From Paracoccus sp. IB05 (lineage in GTDB: Bacteria; Pseudomonadota; Alphaproteobacteria; Rhodobacterales; Rhodobacteraceae), in contig NZ_JAEFCF010000002.1 in NCBI RefSeq assembly GCF_016405985.1, positions 124,001 through 188,000 on the forward strand: a stretch of 64,000 bases of DNA, written 5' to 3'. The stretch's first letter is position 1. The number at the start of each line of letters is the position of its first letter. This document shows positions 54,055 through 62,044 of the stretch, piece by piece. The notes beneath the pieces were generated by a model, which saw nothing but the letters and a program-made list of their open reading frames with translations, was not told the origin of the DNA and made no database searches. The position numbers and the translations under genes were made by a program.

Positions 54055-55400
54055 GCGGGCGATCCGGGGATTCGGGTAGCAAAGGCCACGCAAAGCCCGT
54101 CTCTTCGACGATCAGGACGGAAGAGAACCGGACTGATTGCAAGGGCTGGCCGGAGTGCAGTGCCTCATGCTTGCGATCATCGGTGACGCCAACAGCGGCA
54201 AGCGCGATCGCGGCGCTAAGGGCGTAACGGGAGCGCCAGGTGGGCGAAGAGCCCGAAGCGGACATGGCGCTGATGAGCATCGTTGACTTCTATTGTCCGA
54301 ACAACGACCAGTGCAGGCGCATCGTCTGCGCGTCAGCTCTGGGCAAGAGGGAGAAGGCGACCAGGGATGACCGATACCTGCCCCTGACCCTTGAACCGAT
54401 CCGCCGCCGACAGGCAGCTGAGGCGCAACGCATCGCGTTCAAGCAGGCCAGTGACGGTGCAGGCAGGGGCATCGCTGCCATGCCCCCCGTCCATGGACAT
54501 CAAGGAGATGCACCGCGGCCTCGTTTATATCGCTGCCGAAAAGCCGATGATCCTCTTCCGCGACAACCTCGCCTTGCAGTTGCCCCGCCGGGCATATCGG
54601 CGCCGCTCAGGCATAACACGACGAACATCATCACCCCAGAGGGCGTGCCGGCCACCTCGACCTTCGGCATCTGACTGGGCGGCGACAGGCGCATGGTCGC
54701 CTCCACCCTGACCGTCGATCCAGGCACCGGGGAGCTTTGCACCGCAGAGGATGGCCGGGACGCCCTGAATCTGTGGAAACCGCGCCCCATGCTGCGCCTC
54801 AGGATTGGCAACAGCGCCTCGGCATCTTCCTCGACCATATCGCCTTCCTGATCCCCGCCGAAACGGAACGAAACAGGTTCCCTGATTGGCTGGCGCATAT
54901 CGAGCAGCAGCCGGGCGTCCTGCCGCTCAACCATTACCTGATGATCGCCACGCAGCAGGGGTCGGGCGGAACTGGCTCGCGGCGCTGCTCGCCCATGTCT
55001 GGTCGGGCAACGTCGCCACGGACTTCGACCTGAAGTCCAGTCTTGCCAGCGGCTTCAACGGCCAGCTTTCACGCAAGCTGATGTGGTGCAGGTCCAGAAG
55101 TTTGAAAACGCTCTGCATGACGCGGCGGGAAAAGCCCCCGATGCCCTGGCCGGTGAGGCGTTCAAGCTCGGTGACAAGCTCGGGCATCAGGATCAGGTCG
55201 CGGGGTTTGTCACCGAAGAAGGTGGAGGTCCGGGCGGTCATTCGTCGCCACCCGCGCCCCGCCACCGCCTCCCGATTGCGCCAGCTTGCTGCACAGCCAG
55301 CTTGAGAGGGCGGTCGGTGCTCCTCCCCACAAGGTCAAGGCGCTGCGCGATGCCAGGTCCAACGCCGACAAGGCGTTCCAGCAGTGATCCCGCGCTGATA
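54055..55400 (+). pseudogene. Decayed phage/plasmid primase-helicase (DUF5906-like) in shifted frames
   Basis: No frame is intact, but pieces in order resemble phage D5-type primase-helicases: SALGKREKATRDDRYLPLTL (about 54330-54390), DIKEMHRGLVYIAAEKPMIL (about 54493-54552), LTVDPGTGELCTAEDGRDALN (about 54710-54770, in two parts), DWLAHIEQQPGVLPLNHYLM then IATQQGSG (54883-54967), and, after a frameshift, GRNWLAALLAHVWSGNVATD and SSLASGFNGQLSRKLM (54964-55083), which is the Walker A-like region and following helix. The last 150 bp end in another frame (RSNADKAFQQ, stop near 55386). This is a remnant of a mobile element. Confidence 0.6.
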
Positions 55401-55417
55401 ATCAGAGAGGACCGCGT

Positions 55418-55855
55418 ATGTCGGAAGAATCCGAAAACACGCGGCCGCCCGGTAAATGGGTGCGAGGCTTGGCATCGCCCAACCCGGCGGGCAGACCGAA
55501 AGGCGCAGCCGCCCGCAAGCGCGAACGCATTGTGCGGGCGCTGAATGACGATGGCCCGGACGTTGTGCGCGTGGTCATCGACAAAGCGCTAGAAGGCGAC
55601 ATGACCGCCGCCGGGCTGGTGCTGTCGCGCCTCACGCCCCCGGTCAGGGCACAGGCGGAGAAGATCCGGTTCGATTTTGCCCCCGGACTGCCCATCGGCA
55701 GGCAGATCGAGGCCGTGCCGGCGGCAGTGGCCGCTGGTGAGGTGCCGCCCGATCTGGGGCAGCAGGTGATCAGCATGATCGGCACCCTGTCCAACGCACG
55801 CGCCACCGAAGAACTGGCGGAGCGGCTGGCAATTCTTGAAGCAAGGGCGATCTGA
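55418..55855 (+). CDS. DUF5681 domain protein (phage-associated)
   Basis: 145 aa. The N-terminal GLASPNPAGRPKGAAARKRER is the DUF5681 signature (NPAGRPKG). Such small proteins are common in front of terminase genes in alphaproteobacterial prophages; a DNA-binding role has been suggested from the basic motif. It is intact, preceded by GAGAGGAC, and its stop overlaps the next start by one base (TGATG). Confidence 0.75.
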   Translation: MSEESENTRPPGKWVRGLASPNPAGRPKGAAARKRERIVRALNDDGPDVVRVVIDKALEGDMTAAGLVLSRLTPPVRAQAEKIRFDFAPGLPIGRQIEAVPAAVAAGEVPPDLGQQVISMIGTLSNARATEELAERLAILEARAI

Positions 55856-56235
55856 TGGCGATCATCACCACGAAACGGAACACGGTTTACGCCTGCGAAC
55901 CGCTGCCCGACGACAGCTTCGTCCAAATCTGCCTCGGTCGCCCTGCCGGGCGGAACCTTCTGGGCACACGGGGAAGCGACGCCTGCCAGTTGGCAGTGAA
56001 ATGGGCTGTGGGTATCGCCGACCAGATGGCACAGCCGATCACCATCATGCCGATCAGTGCTGCCGAGTTCGTCGCAGAACACGGCGGGCAGCTTGCAAAG
56101 CTCGATCCGGAGCAGCGCGAGAGGCTGCGGCGGGTTGCTGCCGCGTCAATGCTGGATGTGCTGCGCGACTGCCAAGACCCCAAGGTGCGCCGTGACGCAC
56201 TGTCCCTTCTTCACGAGATGAGGACCATCCAATGA
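55855..56235 (+). CDS. Hypothetical phage-associated protein
   Basis: 126 aa. It starts with MAIITTKRNTVYACEPLPDD and ends in a helical segment (LAKLDPEQRERLRRVAAASM, LDVLRDCQDPKVRRDALSLL). The family is not recognised. It overlaps both neighbours by 1-4 nt, so it belongs to the small-gene phage operon. Confidence 0.65.
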   Translation: MAIITTKRNTVYACEPLPDDSFVQICLGRPAGRNLLGTRGSDACQLAVKWAVGIADQMAQPITIMPISAAEFVAEHGGQLAKLDPEQRERLRRVAAASMLDVLRDCQDPKVRRDALSLLHEMRTIQ

Positions 56236-56401
56236 CTGCCCCCAAAGATGACAGCACTCCCGTCAAACCGCAGCCAGTTGTGGGTCCGCTCAGCGCTGGC
56301 CCGGCGAACTGCTCGGCCATGCGAAGCGCGTGCAGCAGGGTGAGACGCTGACCGCCGCGCTCGATGCGATTCAGCGCCATCGCACAGGAGAACCGGAATG
56401 A
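56232..56401 (+). pseudogene. Small phage-like gene with a frameshift
   Basis: The start MTAPKDDSTPVKPQPVVGPL at 56232 overlaps the previous stop (ATGA). After about residue 24 the coding pattern continues in another frame as GELLGHAKRVQQGETLTAAL and ends at TGA 56399-56401. One base lost or gained near 56305 explains both. Function unknown. Confidence 0.5.
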
Positions 56402-56429
56402 TGCGCCCCTTACGACCCCGAAGGCCGCA

Positions 56430-56582
56430 ATGGCCATGGGTGCGAACCGCGCGGCTGAAAGCCGTGAAGAGCAGATCGCGGAACTGATGGACCTCTGCCG
56501 CTCGACCGTGCATCGGGTCGTGGAACTGACGGATCCGGTGGCCGACCTGCAAGAGGGGGTGGCCAAGCTGGAAGCGCGGTAG
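56430..56582 (+). CDS. Small helical phage-like protein
   Basis: 50 aa from the ATG at 56430 (the frame is open further upstream, so the true start is unsure). MGANRAAESREEQIAELMDL and RVVELTDPVADLQEGVAKLE suggest a short coiled coil. The next gene begins 3 bp later. Family not recognised. Confidence 0.4.
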   Translation: MAMGANRAAESREEQIAELMDLCRSTVHRVVELTDPVADLQEGVAKLEAR

Positions 56583-56584
56583 CG

Positions 56585-56817
56585 ATGTCGAACGTGCGCG
56601 GGATGCTGGCGCGGGTCGCCAAGCTGAAGCGGCCCGGCAAGCTCCCGTGTCACCCTTCATCGCGCTCTACGGCTCAGTCGATGGATTCGCTGCTGATGCC
56701 GAGGGGCTGGACCGAACCGGCTTTCCACAGGTCCTCACCGCTCTGCATCGCTGGGAACGTGATCGGGTCTGGGAGAACCGTCACAGGCCTTATGGCGTCT
56801 GGCAGCCACAGAACTGA
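56585..56817 (+). pseudogene. Small phage-like gene with a frameshift
   Basis: It starts MSNVRGMLARVAKLKRPGK. Near 56636 the coding frame shifts to ARQAPVSPFIALYGSVDGFA, continues ADAEGLDRTGFPQVLTALHR and ends GVWQPQN at TGA 56815-56817. Joined, it is one protein of about 77 aa resembling small prophage proteins of Rhodobacteraceae. Confidence 0.5.
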
Positions 56818-57273
56818 CGAAAACCCTTCGTGCAGATGCGCGATGGGTGCGGGTGTTGATTGCCACCCGCCGAGGCAAAGGGAACCGACCCTCGTTAAAC
56901 CTTCGGTCTCAACAACGGGCCTGTCTCTCCTTCCGGGCAGAGTTGGAAGGTGACGCCGCGACGTGCCCGGCCAATAGGGGCGTCACCGCTCATTCAACAC
57001 CCTCGTCTTCACGGGCGGGGATGTTCTCGCCTAACGCCCTATCATCGTTGAATGAACCAGCCCGGCGCGGCATTGATGGCTGGCGGCGCAGTCAATCCTG
57101 CCCGTGGGGCGTGGAATTCCCTTCGATGCGTAGCTCGGTCGATTTCTCGGCCGGGTGACCGTTGCGCCTGTCCAGGCACTCGCTGAAGGCAGCGGTGCCT
57201 CGGGCTACGCACGGGGATTCCAACACCCGGCTTTGACCCGGGCAGCCTCTCACCTTTCGCAGGGGCTGCGCCT
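56818..57273. other. Unassigned region at the phage-like end
   Basis: About 455 bp with no convincing gene on either strand and no repeat of the tRNA-Pro 3' end that I could see. It probably contains more decayed element sequence. Confidence 0.4.
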
Positions 57274-57696
57274 GTGACCGGGATGACCACACCGTGCCAG
57301 AAACGCCAAATCACCGGCAACGCCGGGCTGAACGACGCCGCATGGCAGCTCTCGCGGCGGGGCTGGCACGTCATGCCGACCATCCGCAATGCCAAGGGAT
57401 CGGACCGGTTCATCACGAATGAGGGCGAGACGGCCTTCTTCGGAGTGCAGTCCAGGGCCCTGAGCAAGCGCGATGCTGTATCGCTTCACATGGACCTTAG
57501 CGAGTTGCGGTCGGACTGGTGGATTATAACGACCTTTGCCAACCCGGACGCACCTGTTTGCTACATCCTTCGGGTCGACGAGCTTCGCGCCCATGCGTCA
57601 CAGAACAAGAATGGCGGGAAGTGGTGGCTGGAACCCAAGGCCTATGATCGCGACGAGTTTCGAGACGCATGGCATAGGCTTGGCAAAGCCGACTGA
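57274..57696 (+). CDS. Small nuclease-fold-like protein next to tRNA-Pro
   Basis: 140 aa from GTG 57274 (AGGGG 9 nt upstream) or ATG 57283. It reads [20 protein letters not shown] then [26 protein letters not shown]. This order (Gly-rich helix, RGW strand, T/RNxxGxD, then a VQS[KR] strand) is like the core of PD-(D/E)xK nuclease folds, with the Asp in GSD and Gln-Ser-Arg at the usual (E/Q)xK place. The Arg where Lys is expected would weaken catalysis. The function is unknown; the fold is inferred. Confidence 0.6.
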   Translation: MTGMTTPCQKRQITGNAGLNDAAWQLSRRGWHVMPTIRNAKGSDRFITNEGETAFFGVQSRALSKRDAVSLHMDLSELRSDWWIITTFANPDAPVCYILRVDELRAHASQNKNGGKWWLEPKAYDRDEFRDAWHRLGKAD

Positions 57697-57802
57697 TTCA
57701 CCCGAAGGGCCTGCCCGGCTTGAGATTTGCTTACCGAACAGGTCCAGGCGCTAAGATGCGCGACATTGACCCAATGTAAGTGGCTGCAATTATTCGGGAA
57801 AT

Positions 57803-57879
57803 TGGTCGGAGCGAGAGGATTCGAACCTCCGACCCCCTGCTCCCGAAGCAGGTGCGCTACCAGGCTGCGCTACGCTCCG
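57803..57879 (-). tRNA. tRNA-Pro (anticodon CGG)
   Basis: 77 nt including encoded CCA. On the minus strand the acceptor CGGAGCG pairs with CGCTCCG (then A-CCA), the anticodon arm is CCTGC-TTCGGGA-GCAGG with CGG at positions 34-36, and the T-loop is GGTTCGAATCC. Its 3' end faces the phage-like remnant, the usual integration site of tyrosine-integrase elements, though no integrase gene is left. Confidence 0.96.
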
Positions 57880-58040
57880 ACCATTGGGGCGGGATAGCGC
57901 CAGAGCAGGGGTTTTGCAAGGGGCATTCCGGCTCTTTGCAGGAAATCAACGCGAAGCGGGCGGCGGGCGGGTTTCGGGGGCCATCGCGGAGGAGAGCCGG
58001 GGCGGGGCGGGTTGTGGCCCGGTATCGGCCGGCGGCCCGC

Positions 58041-59768
58041 TTATTGCAGGATAGAGGTTCCGCAACTGTAGTCGTCAAGGATGAGATCTGCCTGGGCCAC
58101 GCTGATCCCCAGGAGATCCAGCAGGGCCTGCACGATGGCATCCACCCCCAGCGAGGCGAGGAGCGAGGAAATGCTGCTGATCAGGCCACTGAGCACCGAA
58201 AGCAGGGCGGAGACCGTCGCATTCACCACTGTAAACAGCGGGCAGGCGAGCAGGGACAGCAACCCTCCCTCGCAGGCCCTGGCATTGACCTGGGCCTGCA
58301 GATCGTTTCGGACCGAATCGAGGAAAGTGCTGACATCGGCGACCAGGCGGGACAGGGTCAGCGGGTTGCGCACCGGCACCGGCTTGCGAAACTGGTCGAG
58401 GCGGATCGGCACATCCTTAACCCCGCGCGCGAGCCTGACACGGTTCATATCGGCGGGCGCGACATTGGCACGGGAATCGAGCAGCCCGACCCTCAGTGCC
58501 AGCTCGACCGGCGCAGTCTCGGCCCGGAAGAGTGCGAGCTGATCCGAGGGCTGGCTCGCGCCGCAATTGAGGCTGAGCGCGACGGCATCTGCTGTCCCCA
58601 GACCGACATTCAGAGCGACCCGCAAGAGTGCGGTATTCCCGGCGCTGATCGTATCGGCGCCAAGCGCCACATCGACCTGCGACACCGAGGCACGTGGCGG
58701 CGGGGTGTCTCCGATCCGGCCAATGCCGATCACCGGCGGGCGCACCAGGCCGATCTTCAGCCCGACATTGGCCAGCGGCGCGAGATTGAGCCCGGTGCCG
58801 ATATCCAGCCGCTCTTCGGGATCGGCGGCAAGACCGAGGAAGGCCATCATCAGATCAAACGCATTCACCGTTACATCGGGCAGCACATCCCCGATCCTGG
58901 CATTCAACAGGCTGGGCGAGATGTTCATCACCTCGGCCAGGGTCACCGGCTGACCGCCATGCGCCGCCGCCGGCAGGGCGCCCGCCGGCAGACCTCCGGC
59001 CTGTACGAGCCCGGCAAAAAGGCGCGGCCCGGTCAAGGGCAGATGCAGCACATCGTTGAAGGTGAAGACCTCGGTTGCGAGGCCAAGCGAGACCAGTGAC
59101 AGGAGATCCTCGACTTTGACCCTGGTATTCGCCAGCCCTTCATAGCTGAGAACCGACACGTTCAGCCCGATCCCAAGGCCCGAGAGCACCGGATCGAGGA
59201 TCGCTTCGCGGGTGTTCACCCCGAGCAGGCGGTTGCGCAGCGTGAAGACCACCACAGCCTCTTGCCCTGCCACGGCCGAGCGCCTGATCACCACATTCTC
59301 ATCGCGCATGACCGGGCCAAGAAGCAGCGGATGGTAGCGCGAGGGCACCTTTACCATCACCGCGCTGGCGCCGGTCGGACTGGCCTGGTTCGCATGTGGC
59401 ACAAACTGGCCTTCCGCGCTGTAGCTGCCGAGCAGGATATCCGAATTCTGCAATTCGATCTCGCCATAGAGCCTGTTCACCGCCACCACCTTGCGGGCGA
59501 TGGCACGCACCTTCACCGGATCGGGCAGGAACCGCGCCGCGCTTTGGGCGGCCAGGTCAGCCTGAGACTGGGTATAGCGTTTCTGCGCATTGAGCCGCAC
59601 GGCATCTGTTGCCAGGCCACCGATCAGCATCAGGATCGGAAAGATCACCACGAAAAAGATCGTCACGCTGCCGGTGGTATCGGCAAGCCAGCGGCGCAGG
59701 GCGCCAATATGTGGGAAACGGATCATTTCGGGTGGCATTGTCCGGAAGAGCTGCGGCCGTGGGTGCAC
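58041..59768 (-). CDS. TadG-like pilus-assembly/secreted protein
   Basis: 575 aa (starts at 59738 or 59726 are also possible). The N-terminal TadE/TadG segment has a transmembrane helix near residue 36-56 (SVTIFFVVIFPILMLIGGLA) followed by DAVRLNAQKRYTQSQADLAAQSAARFL in two parts. The remainder is a long periplasmic region rich in Leu/Val with no named domain, ending in helical segments and CGTSILQ. Such proteins accompany Flp/Tad pili, but no other tad gene is near, so its role is unknown. Confidence 0.75.
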   Translation of the reverse strand: MHPRPQLFRTMPPEMIRFPHIGALRRWLADTTGSVTIFFVVIFPILMLIGGLATDAVRLNAQKRYTQSQADLAAQSAARFLPDPVKVRAIARKVVAVNRLYGEIELQNSDILLGSYSAEGQFVPHANQASPTGASAVMVKVPSRYHPLLLGPVMRDENVVIRRSAVAGQEAVVVFTLRNRLLGVNTREAILDPVLSGLGIGLNVSVLSYEGLANTRVKVEDLLSLVSLGLATEVFTFNDVLHLPLTGPRLFAGLVQAGGLPAGALPAAAHGGQPVTLAEVMNISPSLLNARIGDVLPDVTVNAFDLMMAFLGLAADPEERLDIGTGLNLAPLANVGLKIGLVRPPVIGIGRIGDTPPPRASVSQVDVALGADTISAGNTALLRVALNVGLGTADAVALSLNCGASQPSDQLALFRAETAPVELALRVGLLDSRANVAPADMNRVRLARGVKDVPIRLDQFRKPVPVRNPLTLSRLVADVSTFLDSVRNDLQAQVNARACEGGLLSLLACPLFTVVNATVSALLSVLSGLISSISSLLASLGVDAIVQALLDLLGISVAQADLILDDYSCGTSILQ

Positions 59769-59847
59769 TTTCCCTCACTGTGACCGCAGCTCTTCCTTCC
59801 ACCAAGAAGATTAAGCCTCTGTTTCTATTAAACTCTTACAGACATAC

Positions 59848-61401
59848 TCACGCCGTTTCAGACCGGCGGACGCGGACCTTGTCTATGGCGCGGCCATTCA
59901 TCGCGACGATCTCGAATTCCAGCCCGTCGAATACCAGCTTTTCTCCTTCGACCGGCATATTGCCATGCCGCCAGAGGATATAGCCGGCAAGGGTCGAATA
60001 GCGCTCGGTTTCATCCTCGAGATCGGCCTCGAACAGCGCGCTCGCGCGGCGGATATCCATCCAGCCATCGACCAGCCAGGACCCATCTTCGGCGCGTTCC
60101 TCGGTCAGGGGCGCTTCATCCTCGTCGGGGAAGTCGCCGGCAATCGCCTCCAGCACATCGGTGGGGGTGACGATCCCTTCGAGCGATCCGAATTCGTCAA
60201 CGATCACGGCAAGCTGCACCGGGGCGCGGCGCAGCTGTTCCATCAGGCGCAGCACCGAGACGCTTTCATGCAGCACCAGCGGTTCGCGCACCGAACGCTC
60301 GACGCTGATATGACCATCCGTCAGCAGATCGCGCATCAGATCACGCGCCAGCGCCACGCCGGAAAACTCATCCAGGCTGCCGCGTGCGATCAGGAAACGG
60401 GAATGCTTCTGATCGAGGATCTGTTCGCGGATCTTCGCCTCGTCGGAGTCGAGATCAATCCAGTCGATCTCGTTCCTCGGTGTCATCACCGAGGTCGCAG
60501 GCCGGTCGGTGAGACCCAGAACACCCTGGATCATCTCTTTCTCTTCCTGCGCGAACAGCGCCTGCTCGGCCGAGCGGTCGGCGATCACATCGGCAGTGCC
60601 GCCCAGATCCTCGCCCTTGCGCCCGCCCAGAAGCCGCAGCACCGCCTCGGCCGTGCGGTCACGCAGGTCGCCCGAGGTGATGTAGCGTTCGCGATTGGCG
60701 CGGCCGATCTGGTTCAGCGCCTCGATCCCCACCGAGAAGCCGATGGCGGCATAGAGGTAGCCCTTCGGGATGTGGAAGCCGAAGCCCTCAACGATCAGCG
60801 AGAAGCCGATCATCATCAGGAAGCCAAGGCAGAGGATGACCACGGTCGGGTGTTTCGACACGAAATTCATCAGCGTCTTCGACATCAGAAGCATGACCGC
60901 CATCGCGACGAGCACGGCGATATACATGATGGAAAGATGCTGAACCATGCCGACGGCGGTGATCACCGAATCCAGCGAAAACACCGCATCCAGCACCACG
61001 ATCTGCAAAAGGACCTGCCAGAAGGCGACCTGGACGACAGAGCCCTCTTTTTGGCCGGAATGCCCCTCCAGCCGCTCATGCAGCTCCATTGTGCCTTTGA
61101 ACAGCAGGAACAGGCCGCCGAAGATCAGGATGAGATCGCGCCCCGAGAAACCGTGTCCGAATATGGTGAACAGGTTTGATTGCAGCGTCACGATCCATGC
61201 GATCGAGGCCAGCAGTACAAAACGCATGATCAAAGCCAGCGACAGGCCGATAATGCGGGCGCGGTCGCGCTGATGCGCGGGCAGCTTGTCGGCGAGGACG
61301 GCAATGAAGACGAGGTTGTCGATCCCCAGGACGATCTCAAGAACGATCAGTGTCGCGAGGCCGGCCCAGGCGGCCGGGTCAGACATCCATTCAAATAACA
61401 C
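59848..61401 (-). CDS. TerC-family membrane protein fused to CBS pair and CorC/HlyC domain
   Basis: 517 aa. The N-terminal TerC domain (about 1-240, seven helices) has the acidic motifs [11 protein letters not shown] and [16 protein letters not shown] expected for metal transport. Two CBS motifs follow ([23 protein letters not shown]-like [11 protein letters not shown]), then the CorC/HlyC domain at the C-terminus ([37 protein letters not shown]). The layout matches E. coli YoaE/YegH. TerC proteins export manganese or act in metal stress. A structured leader lies ahead of it. Confidence 0.9.
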   Translation of the reverse strand: MLFEWMSDPAAWAGLATLIVLEIVLGIDNLVFIAVLADKLPAHQRDRARIIGLSLALIMRFVLLASIAWIVTLQSNLFTIFGHGFSGRDLILIFGGLFLLFKGTMELHERLEGHSGQKEGSVVQVAFWQVLLQIVVLDAVFSLDSVITAVGMVQHLSIMYIAVLVAMAVMLLMSKTLMNFVSKHPTVVILCLGFLMMIGFSLIVEGFGFHIPKGYLYAAIGFSVGIEALNQIGRANRERYITSGDLRDRTAEAVLRLLGGRKGEDLGGTADVIADRSAEQALFAQEEKEMIQGVLGLTDRPATSVMTPRNEIDWIDLDSDEAKIREQILDQKHSRFLIARGSLDEFSGVALARDLMRDLLTDGHISVERSVREPLVLHESVSVLRLMEQLRRAPVQLAVIVDEFGSLEGIVTPTDVLEAIAGDFPDEDEAPLTEERAEDGSWLVDGWMDIRRASALFEADLEDETERYSTLAGYILWRHGNMPVEGEKLVFDGLEFEIVAMNGRAIDKVRVRRSETA

Positions 61402-62001
61402 GAGGCTTGGCTCCGAAGTGAGAAAGCCGCGCCGGGATCATCCCGGCGCGGTTGGCGTAATGGTTGGCGTGACTGCCCGCAAAAGGGCAGGGCAGGGGGA
61501 TCAGAGGTAAGAGGGGCCTTCTTAAGAAGGTTTCCCTTCGTCGGGGCGCGGGGGGCTGGGCGTCGAGACTTCGCCCTATACTGCCTGAGCCCTCATCCGA
61601 GGCGCCCGGCGCGGCGGCCGGTTCGGCAGAAGAGGTGCCACGGCCTGCGGCTGTGGCAACCCTGTTGCAGGTGCCCCGCGATCTGGCGGGGGCGCGGCAG
61701 GAGATGCCGACTGACCTGCGCGTCTGCCGCGCTTTTACGTGACCGAATTTCACCCGTGTTCCCATAATTGCCGGCCCGGAGCTGCGATCGGGCGATTGTC
61801 CCGCCTTCGCGCCCCCCCCGGTGCAGCACCAGTTTTCTTCATGTCTGCGTCAGCCGCAAGCACTTCTGCCGAAATCAGGCGGATTTGCCGGCGGAATGGC
61901 GCCAGGGCCATGATCCTGGCGCTGAGCTTCCATGAAAACTGTGAAGATTTTATAGTCATCCGGCGTTGAAACCGCGCCACCGGCACGCGAACGCGCAAAG
62001 A
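61402..62001 (-). promoter_or_regulatory. Hairpin-rich leader of the TerC gene and unassigned upstream DNA
   Basis: Read on the minus strand toward the TerC start, three hairpins follow in order: the 14-bp palindrome CCTTCTTAAGAAGG (61517-61530), CTGCCC/GGGCAG with a 6-nt loop (61473-61490), and a 12-bp-arm dyad (61427-61451, CCGCGCCGGGAT/ATCCCGGCGCGG) ending about 25 nt before the start codon. TerC genes in other bacteria are often under Mn2+ riboswitches (yybP-ykoY), but I could not match its consensus. The rest (about 61560-62000) has no supported gene. Confidence 0.4.
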
Positions 62002-62027
62002 AAAAGGAGGGCCGGAGCCCTCCTTTT
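62002..62027 (-). terminator. Terminator behind the RND pump gene
   Basis: AAAAGGAGGGC (62002-62012) and GCCCTCCTTTT (62017-62027) form an 11-bp stem with a CGGA loop; on the minus strand TTTTTC follows. It is 18 bp behind the pump gene stop. Confidence 0.88.
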
Positions 62028-62044
62028 CGATGTGTCTTGCCGGC

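Noticed and set aside
54927-55265. Minus-strand open frame opposite the helicase remnant with a protein-like look
   Set aside because: Its left part is antisense to recognisable helicase sequence (RNWLAALL...), so the plus strand is the original coding strand. The right part cannot be judged.
61560-61742. Open plus-strand frame ending TDLRVCRAFT before the RND gene
   Set aside because: Its amino-acid composition is plausible, but it has no start codon or ribosome-binding site and overlaps the TerC leader.
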